The translations under genes and the position numbers were made by a program. This document shows, in pieces, positions 7,466-12,456 of a DNA stretch of 16,626 nt. Numbering within the stretch: position 1 is the first letter of the stretch; every line of letters begins with the position of its first letter. The stretch spans positions 1 to 16,626 of the forward strand of contig JAUYDN010000049.1 of the NCBI GenBank assembly GCA_030691775.1. Direction: 5' to 3'. The notes beneath the pieces are model-generated. The model saw only the letters and a program-made list of their open reading frames with translations, did no database searches and had not been told where the DNA came from. This DNA comes from Dehalococcoidia bacterium (GTDB lineage: Bacteria; Chloroflexota; Dehalococcoidia; Dehalococcoidales; Fen-1064).

Positions 7466-7687
7466 ATGTTTAAAAGTTTTGGTGTACCCGAAATCATCCT
7501 CATCCTCGTCATCATTTTAATCTTCTTCGGTGTGGGCAAACTGCCACAGGTAGGCGAGGCGATGGGCAAAGCAATACGCAGTTTCAAGAGAGCCCAGACC
7601 AACGAAGAGCTTGAGGAAGAGAAAGGTCCGGTCAAGTCCAGCACAAAAAAGACGACGGGTAAGAAAACCGCCGCCAAGAAAGCCTAG
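7466..7687 (+). CDS. tatA: Sec-independent protein translocase, TatA/E family
   Basis: Pore-forming component of the twin-arginine translocase. 73 residues with the family layout: a short N-terminal membrane helix (residues 8-24, ending FFGVGKLP), a Gly-containing hinge, an amphipathic helix (about 27-45, VGEAMGKAIRSFKRA) and a Lys-rich soluble tail. The FG-x-x-KLP motif after the helix is diagnostic. GGGAGGT lies upstream of ATG 7466. Followed by a second TatA/B-like gene and tatC. The local substrate is very likely FdnG, which carries an SRRDFLK signal. Confidence 0.93.
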   Translation: MFKSFGVPEIILILVIILIFFGVGKLPQVGEAMGKAIRSFKRAQTNEELEEEKGPVKSSTKKTTGKKTAAKKA

Positions 7688-7727
7688 CCACTACTATCCT
7701 TTCTCCGTGGCTGTCATCGGAGTAACC

Positions 7728-7967
7728 ATGGACCTGTTTTCATCCATTGGCATGCAAGAAATCCTGGTCATCCTGCTCGTGGCGATGCTGGTCATCGGAC
7801 CGAACAAAATCGCCGAGTTTGGCAAGACACTCGGTAACGTGAGCCGGAACCTGAAGAAAGCTTCCACGGATTTCACCACGAGCATCACCCGGGAAATAGA
7901 TGAGGAAGAGAAGTCAAAGAAGACCGAGGGCGCTCAGACCGGGAAACCGGAGGCAAAAAAGTCCTGA
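7728..7967 (+). CDS. TatA/TatB-like translocase protein
   Basis: Second small Tat protein, 79 residues. ATG 7728 is preferred over the longer open frame beginning at 7611, because the family's membrane helix starts right after it (MQEILVILLVAMLVIGPNKI) and the upstream part would overlap tatA out of frame. The GPNKIAEFGKTLG motif after the helix and an amphipathic helix (NVSRNLKKAST) fit TatA/TatB; the polar-start helix with E in position 10 leans to TatB-like, but the length is short for classical TatB. The tail is Glu/Lys-rich. 40 bases after tatA and 52 bases before tatC. Confidence 0.85.
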   Translation: MDLFSSIGMQEILVILLVAMLVIGPNKIAEFGKTLGNVSRNLKKASTDFTTSITREIDEEEKSKKTEGAQTGKPEAKKS

Positions 7968-8019
7968 TACCTGCCACCCCCGACTGTTTACCCTGTTCCC
8001 GTAGCCACCGGCATTGCAT

Positions 8020-8748
8020 ATGAGTGAAGCCAAGACAAGCATTCTCGGGCATCTGCGTGAACTGCGCAATCGTCTTATCAACAGCGTTATCGCTATCGCC
8101 GTGGGCACCGGGGTCGCTTTCTGGAAGTATAGCTGGCTTATCGATAAGCTACAGTCGCCCGCCCCGGAAAACGTCAAATTCATCTATACCAAAGCCGCGG
8201 AAGGCTTCTCCGTATCCATGCGTGTCTCGTTCATCGCCGGCATCGTCATTGCGATGCCGGTTATAATGTACAACCTGTTCATGTTCATCCTGCCGGCGCT
8301 CCACACCCGGGAAAAGCGGGTGGTGCTCCTTATCCTGCCCTGGGTGCTTTTGATGTTCTTCGGCGGAGTCCTCTTCGGGTATTATGTCCTGCTCCCGCCG
8401 GCGCTCAATTTCCTGCTCAACTTCGGAGCGGATGTCGCCGAATATATGCTCACCCTCGGCGAATACGTCGGTTTCGTGACGCGACTCCTGCTTATCGTGG
8501 GACTGGCATTCGAACTCCCGGTGGTCACCACCTTCCTGGTACGTATCGGCGTCGTCTCTCACCGCTGGCTGGCAAACAAACGAAAGATTGTCATCATCCT
8601 CTCCTTCGTGGCCTCGGCGGCAATCACCCCCACCCCGGATGCTTTCAACCAGAGTATCGTCGCCGCCACCCTTATCGTCCTTTACGAACTCAGCATCTGG
8701 CTGGCGTGGCTGATGGAAAAGCGGAAGAAAGTAGCGGAGAGCACCTGA
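8020..8748 (+). CDS. tatC: Sec-independent protein translocase TatC
   Basis: Polytopic membrane receptor for twin-arginine signals. 242 residues from ATG 8020; a TTG six bases upstream (8014) is possible but not needed, since the family start (M-S-x-HLRELRNRL) follows the ATG. Visible family features are HLRELRNRL near the N terminus, six hydrophobic segments, FELPVV in the fourth helix region (the conserved Glu of TatC), and AAITPTPD before the last helices. With the two upstream Tat genes it makes a complete minimal translocase. It sits between the fdn operon and selC. Confidence 0.95.
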   Translation: MSEAKTSILGHLRELRNRLINSVIAIAVGTGVAFWKYSWLIDKLQSPAPENVKFIYTKAAEGFSVSMRVSFIAGIVIAMPVIMYNLFMFILPALHTREKRVVLLILPWVLLMFFGGVLFGYYVLLPPALNFLLNFGADVAEYMLTLGEYVGFVTRLLLIVGLAFELPVVTTFLVRIGVVSHRWLANKRKIVIILSFVASAAITPTPDAFNQSIVAATLIVLYELSIWLAWLMEKRKKVAEST

Positions 8749-8782
8749 GGCACAAGCTCTAAATTCTAAACACTAAACCTTG

Positions 8783-8800
8783 TTCCAGCGCAGGCTGGAA
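8783..8800. repeat. Hairpin downstream of tatC
   Basis: TTCCAGC (8783-8789) pairs with GCTGGAA (8794-8800) across a 4-base loop. There is no T-run, so it is not called as a terminator; it resembles other intergenic palindromes in the window. A short palindrome CAGCTTTAAGCTG follows at about 8815-8827. Confidence 0.45.
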
Positions 8801-8860
8801 TCTCAACAAATTTTCAGCTTTAAGCTGTCAGCAGTCAGCGTTTAGCTACGTGTCGTGAGT

Positions 8861-8926
8861 TTTTTCTTTTGGATTTTGGTTATTGGAACTTCCTTGAGAT
8901 TTGGTTTTTGTTATTTGTGATTTGAG
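8861..8926 (-). repeat. CAAAT-rich repeat, partial copy
   Basis: On the minus strand a run of CAAAT/CCAATAACCAAA words like those of the other copies, without the CCTTTTCCCC end. Confidence 0.45.
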
Positions 8927-8949
8927 CTAAGAACCTCTGCACTGATAGC

Positions 8950-8978
8950 TTGCACTAACCCGCCGACTGTTCTATACT
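8950..8978 (+). promoter_or_regulatory. Sigma-70-type promoter of selC
   Basis: TTGCAC (8950-8955), 17 bases, TATACT (8973-8978). The expected start is near 8985, about 12 bases before the mature tRNA. Confidence 0.7.
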
Positions 8979-8996
8979 GGTTTCTGCCCGAACCGC

Positions 8997-9092
8997 GGGA
9001 GCGGCTGAGTCCCGGTGGGCTCCACGGACTTCAAATCCGCTGGGGGGCATGAATATGTCTCAGGTGGGTTCGACCCCCATACGCTCCCGCCA
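8997..9092 (+). tRNA. selC: tRNA-Sec (anticodon TCA)
   Basis: Delivers selenocysteine at recoded UGA codons. The fold has the features special to bacterial tRNA-Sec: acceptor GGGAGCG/CGCTCCC (the eighth pair would be a G-A mismatch), a 6-bp D stem with 4-base loop (GAGTCC-CGGT-GGGCTC, 9007-9022), anticodon loop CTTCAAA with TCA at 9031-9033, and a 7-bp variable arm (9044-9050 with 9055-9061). The T arm is GTGGG-TTCGACC-CCCAT, the discriminator G, and CCA is encoded. 96 nt in all. It is the direct partner of the UGA in fdnG. SelA, SelB and SelD are not in view. Confidence 0.97.
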
Positions 9093-9149
9093 ATCTTTGA
9101 CCACGGGTCGTTACGTGTTCAACATCACTTCATTCTTGCCTCACCGCCA

Positions 9150-9211
9150 TAACTTGCCATAACTTGCCGTTACTTGCTGTCAGCTAACTTGCATTATCCA
9201 TTATTACTTGC
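9150..9211 (+). repeat. TWACTTGC direct-repeat array
   Basis: Five copies of TAACTTGC/TTACTTGC start at 9150, 9160, 9170, 9185 and 9204. The first three are exactly 10 bases apart, one helical turn. The fourth overlaps the -35 and the fifth abuts the -10 of the next promoter. Inverted copies (GCAAGTAA) lie at 9297-9304, over the start codon of the small ORF, and at 9508-9515 in the folded segment. This looks like an operator array; the protein that binds it is unknown. Confidence 0.7.
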
Positions 9212-9217
9212 TATGAT
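9189..9217 (+). promoter_or_regulatory. Sigma-70-type promoter of the 41-residue ORF
   Basis: TTGCAT (9189-9194), 17 bases, TATGAT (9212-9217). Both elements are interleaved with TWACTTGC repeats. The expected start is near 9224, leaving an 80-base leader with two hairpins. Confidence 0.7.
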
Positions 9218-9229
9218 ATAAGCAAGACA

Positions 9230-9277
9230 CAGTAGACAAGCTACTGGGAAAGCAAGCTAACAGTAGCAAAGCTACTG
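9230..9277 (+). repeat. Tandem CAGTAG hairpins in leader
   Basis: CAGTAGACAAGCTACTG (9230-9246) and CAGTAGCAAAGCTACTG (9261-9277) are near-identical 17-base hairpins, 31 bases apart with two differences. The second forms a 7-bp stem with an AAA loop. They lie in the leader between promoter and ribosome binding site and could bind a protein as DNA or RNA. Confidence 0.65.
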
Positions 9278-9303
9278 ATACAAGCTACCGAAGGAGGCAA
9301 GTA

Positions 9304-9429
9304 ATGAAGAATATCCTGGTCGTCGAAAACAAAGCAAAGCACGTCTTCAAGTACATCAACCTGGTGAGTAAATACAAGGGCCACCTGACCCTCAAAGAAC
9401 TCTCACAGCAGGCACAGGAAGCGAAATAA
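9304..9429 (+). CDS. Small hypothetical protein, 41 residues
   Basis: I do not recognise this protein. ATG 9304 is preceded by AAGGAGG (9291-9297), one of the best ribosome binding sites in the window, and by a good promoter. The product begins MKNILVVENK and ends KELSQQAQEAK; it is Lys-rich, soluble and could form a short helix-rich domain, with no signal peptide or membrane segment. It ends in TAATAA. A GCAAGTAA motif covers the spacer and the first base of the start codon, suggesting repression at this point. Being short it could be a leader peptide or a real small protein; strong signals favour translation. Confidence 0.6.
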   Translation: MKNILVVENKAKHVFKYINLVSKYKGHLTLKELSQQAQEAK

Positions 9430-9437
9430 TAACGAAT

Positions 9438-9554
9438 CTGCCAGGGCTCTCCGTGTAAGGTACAGCCTGGGCTGTGTGGTAATCTCGGGTGAAGACCTGC
9501 GTCAACAGCAAGTAATCAAGAGAGAATGATTGAGATTACCACCGACCCTGGCAG
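9438..9554 (+). ncRNA. Highly folded RNA-like segment, three-way junction
   Basis: CTGCCAGGG (9438-9446) pairs perfectly with CCCTGGCAG (9546-9554). Inside are hairpin ACAGC-CTGG-GCTGT (9462-9475) and, directly stacked after it, a perfect 11-bp stem GTGGTAATCTC (9476-9486) with GAGATTACCAC (9532-9542). The inner arm can form a further small stem AATCA/TGATT (9514-9518/9527-9531) and holds GCAAGTAA. The segment starts 8 bases after the small ORF and ends 19 bases before the next promoter's -35. It lacks the SRP RNA core motif and a T-run, so it is neither 4.5S RNA nor a simple terminator. It may be an RNA element or a MITE; strand is assumed from the flanking genes. Confidence 0.6.
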
Positions 9555-9573
9555 CAACAAATGCAAAAATAAC

Positions 9574-9602
9574 TTGACAGCCGGTAACTTACCTGCTAGT
9601 AT
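9574..9602 (+). promoter_or_regulatory. Sigma-70-type promoter of the HTH gene
   Basis: TTGACA (9574-9579), 17 bases, TAGTAT (9597-9602). TTACCTGC lies directly before the -10, as TTACTTGC does in the upstream promoter, and both -35s are preceded by AAC. The expected start is near 9609. Confidence 0.75.
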
Positions 9603-9637
9603 GGAACAAAGCAATTAAGTTGTCAGTTGAGGAGTTC

Positions 9638-10162
9638 ATGGCAAGGAAAGCAATCGTCGACCGTACCGCGGTGCTGGAACTGCTCAAAGAGGGTAAGACC
9701 TCGCAGGCAGTTGCCGACCGCTACGGCGTGAGCCGGCAGGCAATCGACCTCTACCGCAAACAGTTTGTCCGCGAGGGTCTGCTATCCCCTGCCCACCCCA
9801 CACGTCAGCCGGGTACTACCGTCAAGAAATCCGACCGCATCGCCGACGAGCCGCGCGCTCCTTATTACGCGGGTCCCCAACCCCCCACCCCTCCCCGACT
9901 TCCAACCCGACCTGCCCTCTCCCTGGACCAGGCGGTCGACCTTCTCATCCAGGCGCTCACCGCCCTGAAAAGGGTGCCGGAGCTGGAGAAGGAAATCGAA
10001 CAGCTCAAAAAAACTAACGGTATGCTCCAAGCGCAATTTGAAGAGATGCAGGGGCGCGAGCAGAAACGGCATGAACAGGAATCGCGCTGGTTCCAGGCGC
10101 AGAACCCGGGCGTCATGACGTATCGCCCTGCCACCGACTCCCCACCCCAGAACCTGGTTTAA
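9638..10162 (+). CDS. Helix-turn-helix protein with Pro-rich linker and coiled coil
   Basis: Unrecognised DNA-binding protein of 174 residues. ATG 9638 is preferred over the in-frame TTG 9620, because the predicted transcript starts near 9609 and GAGGAG lies before the ATG (only 3 bases away, which is tight). Residues about 8-48 form a helix-turn-helix (GKTSQAVADRYGVSRQAIDL) like those of Hin/resolvase or transposase N-termini. Residues about 50-95 are a Pro/Arg-rich linker, and about 104-148 a charged, heptad-like helix (ELEKEIEQLKKTN) likely to dimerise. There is no recombinase catalytic domain. Its promoter shares motif architecture with the upstream one, so it may control both; this is inference. 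Confidence 0.75.
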   Translation: MARKAIVDRTAVLELLKEGKTSQAVADRYGVSRQAIDLYRKQFVREGLLSPAHPTRQPGTTVKKSDRIADEPRAPYYAGPQPPTPPRLPTRPALSLDQAVDLLIQALTALKRVPELEKEIEQLKKTNGMLQAQFEEMQGREQKRHEQESRWFQAQNPGVMTYRPATDSPPQNLV

Positions 10163-10192
10163 ATATTTAGTCAGAAAATTAGTGAGCAGTAT

Positions 10193-10209
10193 CCGACTAA
10201 AGCAGTCGG
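10193..10209 (+). terminator. Weak hairpin after the HTH gene
   Basis: CCGACT-AAAGC-AGTCGG (6-bp stem) followed by TGTTTCAC. The T-run is poor, so termination is only possible. Confidence 0.35.
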
Positions 10210-10301
10210 TGTTTCACAATTTACCAAGAATGTTTCAGCACTTTTCGTCTATTCGTCTAATCGTATTTGTTGGACTCCGTGGATAGGTTTTTATCCCGCA
10301 A

Positions 10302-11432
10302 TTACTCCACTCTGGTAGCGGATTCATCCCACTCTTTCCCCACGCGCGCGTTCTTTTTGCAGAGCGGGGCGTTCGGCGGCAGTTTGCGTTCGAAGGCTGG
10401 CGAGTAGCAGTTGATATTACACGAATCACAGGCGACTACCTCGTTGAACCGCCCTGTTTTCACTTTCTCAGGCCAGAAGGGGTCGGCGATGAGCTGGCGG
10501 CCGATTGCCACCATATCCGCCTGACCCTTAGTGAGGATACCTTCCGCGATTTCCGGCGTATTGATTTTGCCCACGGCAATGATGGGAATCTTCACCACCT
10601 TCTTGATTGCCTCAGCGAGCGGTACCAGCGTGCCCATTTTATCCCGCTTCACCGGCGAGACGGGGAATTTGCCATAGCCACTGGTAGAAATGTCCAGGCA
10701 GTCCACCCCGGCTTTCTCCAGCTCCCGCGCGTAAGTCAGGCTCTCCGGACTGATGACGCCGTCGTTATCCAGTGCGCCCAGCCGGAACAGTACCGGAAAG
10801 TCCTTACCCACGAACGCCCGCACTGCCTTCACGGTGTCCAGTCCGAACTTCATCCGCCCGTTGAGGTCGCCGCCGTATTTGTCGGTGCGTTTATTGACCT
10901 CGGGACTGGTGAACTGGCAGAGCAGGTAGCGGTGTGCACCGTGCAACTCCACGCAATCGAATCCCGCCTCCCGCACCTTCCGCGCTCCCTTGGCGAAGCG
11001 GTAGATGAGCGATTCGATTTCAAACGGGGTCAGGGCGCGCATATCCTCCATGGCGGAGGGGGCGATTCTATCGCCGCTGGAGGGGTCGGCTTCCCTGCCG
11101 GCGACCTGCGTGCCGCGTCCCTGCGGGAAGCGGTTGCCGTTCCACAACTGCACCCCGATTTTCCCGCCTGCCTCATGCACCTGGTCGACAAGCTGGTGGC
11201 AACGCGAGATAAAACCCGCCAGCTCCTTTTCCCCGCCCCATAGCTCCTCGCAGGCGAAGTTGTCCACCGAGGTATTGGCGGTAATAATCAGTCCGGTGCC
11301 GCCCCTGGAGCGTTCGGCGTAAAAAGCGCGGGCGCGGCGGTTGGTCAAGCCCATGTTCATCTGGATAGCGGGATAAACGATGCGGTTGGGCACGGTCATG
11401 CCGTTGATGGTTATCGGGTCGAAGAGTTTCAT
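10302..11432 (-). CDS. Old Yellow Enzyme-family NADH:flavin oxidoreductase
   Basis: FMN-dependent ene-reductase of the 2,4-dienoyl-CoA reductase/OYE class; the physiological substrate cannot be read from sequence. 376 residues forming the TIM-barrel: N-terminal LFDPITINGMTVPNRIV, QLWNGNR near 95-101, HGAHRYLL at 164-171 (H164 and H167 bind the substrate anion in relatives), NKRTDKYGG at 180-188, and AVGKINTPE and VAIGRQLIADP for phosphate binding. The C terminus keeps a four-cysteine set C335-x2-C338-x3-C342-x15-C358 like the [4Fe-4S] site of FadH-type enzymes, but the NAD(P)-binding domain that follows in FadH is absent. Monocistronic, opposite in direction to the HTH gene. The ribosome binding site is weak (GTGAG). 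Confidence 0.88.
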   Translation of the reverse strand: MKLFDPITINGMTVPNRIVYPAIQMNMGLTNRRARAFYAERSRGGTGLIITANTSVDNFACEELWGGEKELAGFISRCHQLVDQVHEAGGKIGVQLWNGNRFPQGRGTQVAGREADPSSGDRIAPSAMEDMRALTPFEIESLIYRFAKGARKVREAGFDCVELHGAHRYLLCQFTSPEVNKRTDKYGGDLNGRMKFGLDTVKAVRAFVGKDFPVLFRLGALDNDGVISPESLTYARELEKAGVDCLDISTSGYGKFPVSPVKRDKMGTLVPLAEAIKKVVKIPIIAVGKINTPEIAEGILTKGQADMVAIGRQLIADPFWPEKVKTGRFNEVVACDSCNINCYSPAFERKLPPNAPLCKKNARVGKEWDESATRVE

Positions 11433-11642
11433 GAGTGTCTCACTTTCTCTGGTTGGATATGGCTCAATAATAACATAACGGGATGAAAACTCTAAACACT
11501 AAATCCTGAACATCAAACCGGACAAGCCGAAACGAATGACACCGAATCGTAGGGGCGACTCTCGAGGTCGCCCGATAAAGGGCGAGGTCGAGGAGTCTGT
11601 CTCATTAATATCATTCCCGATACTAACAAGGATAGAAATGGG

Positions 11643-11752
11643 TGTCATTCTGGAGCGAAGCGAAGAATCTCAGAGTGGGGGAATAAGACAACGCCTCCCC
11701 ACCACCAGATTCTTCGTTGTCCCGATGCTATCGGGACTCCTCCAGAATGACA
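11643..11752. mobile_element. MITE-like palindromic element, complete copy B
   Basis: A 110-bp element with perfect 13-bp inverted ends TGTCATTCTGGAG (11643-11655) and CTCCAGAATGACA (11740-11752), a nested 10-bp pair CGAAGAATCT (11661-11670) / AGATTCTTCG (11707-11716), and an internal hairpin CCCGAT-GCT-ATCGGG (11721-11735). Identity with 1-122 extends to 11771, 19 bases past the inverted end. There is no open frame for a transposase, so any movement would need one supplied in trans. Confidence 0.75.
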
Positions 11753-11893
11753 GACCAATTGTTTTGAGACAGACTCCAAGGGTCGCCCCTACAGCTCCAT
11801 AAATTTACAAAGGGCTCACAGGCGGGGTTCAACTAGATACGCGTTCACCCTGAAGGGACGCCTGTGCCACCATATCAGCTTATGCCACGTATC

Positions 11894-11945
11894 CGGGGAA
11901 AAGGGGGGTTGATAGTTGATTTTTAGCACCTGGAGCTTTTCCTTA
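11894..11945 (-). repeat. CAACC/CCCCTTTTCCCC repeat, copy
   Basis: On the minus strand: GGAAAAGCTCC, CAACTATCAA words, then CCCCCCTTTTCCCCGG, matching the layout of the copies near 486-706. Confidence 0.5.
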
Positions 11946-12026
11946 GACCTGGGCGACCTCAAGAGTCGCCCCTACAGTTGATATTTCTTGGTTTCGGCTT
12001 GCCGATGTTAGGGCTGTCTTCATTAC

Positions 12027-12440
12027 TCAGGCAGGTTTCCTCGATTTCTTTGGCTTTTGCTTATCCGGTATCATCCACCAGTCGCCACGCCAGTAGTTCT
12101 TCTCGTCGTAGCCTTTGGGAATCAGCTCTGTTTTGACATCGTCCCAGTGCGGCAGGAGTCGGAAGCGCATAATAGGCGTCACCAGGAACGGCAATACCAG
12201 CCAGAAACCCACGACGGCAACCAGGGCGCCAATCCATCCTAATGGACTGATGAGCAGGGAAATCCCTCCGCCCAGCATCATGAGAACCCAAAACGCTTCC
12301 ACGACCCATCGAAAAGGCGACTTGAGGATTCCTGGCTTGACATCGGGTCTGGCTTGCCTGCCAAATGTGCAATATGTTTCAAGAATAGATGCGACAAATA
12401 CAAGAAGAAATCCGACGATGATAAGCATAACAGGTTCCAT
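12027..12440 (-). CDS. Small membrane protein of unknown function
   Basis: I do not recognise this family. ATG at 12438-12440 is chosen because AGGAG lies 5-6 bases upstream; longer in-frame starts would overlap the end of dnaE. 137 residues: an N-terminal hydrophobic helix (EPVMLIIVGFLLVFVASIL), a short polar loop, then a long hydrophobic stretch of one or two helices around residues 45-90 (WVLMMLGGGISLLISPL and WIGALVAVVGFWLVLPFL), and a charged C-terminal part rich in Trp and Lys (NYWRGDWWMIP, then a basic tail). It starts 16 bases after dnaE and is probably cotranscribed with it. No catalytic motif is visible. Confidence 0.75.
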   Translation of the reverse strand: MEPVMLIIVGFLLVFVASILETYCTFGRQARPDVKPGILKSPFRWVVEAFWVLMMLGGGISLLISPLGWIGALVAVVGFWLVLPFLVTPIMRFRLLPHWDDVKTELIPKGYDEKNYWRGDWWMIPDKQKPKKSRKPA

Positions 12441-12456
12441 ATATACTCCTTGGTTA

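Larger units (their letters stand above)
11549..11975. repeat. Inverted GTAGGGGCGACTCT repeat pair
   Basis: The 25 bases at 11549-11573 (starting GTAGGGGCGACTCT) and at 11951-11975 are inverted copies differing at one base. A third partial copy, GGTCGCCCCTAC, lies at 11781-11792. The pair brackets the 110-bp MITE-like element. The 594-base gap between the flanking minus-strand genes otherwise holds no gene. Confidence 0.65.

Noticed and set aside
7611..7727. Longer start for the second Tat gene
   Set aside because: It overlaps tatA out of frame with a Lys/Arg-rich artefact; the family start is ATG 7728.
9150..9217. Plasmid-type iteron origin (phased repeats, TTATCCA like a DnaA box)
   Set aside because: No replication protein nearby, only one weak DnaA-box match, and the repeats interleave with a good promoter, so an operator array fits better.
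9150..9304. CRISPR array
   Set aside because: Repeats are only 8 bases with no regular spacers and no cas genes in the window.
9438..9554. Signal recognition particle (4.5S) RNA
   Set aside because: The conserved GGAAG/AGCAG core of SRP helix 8 is missing.
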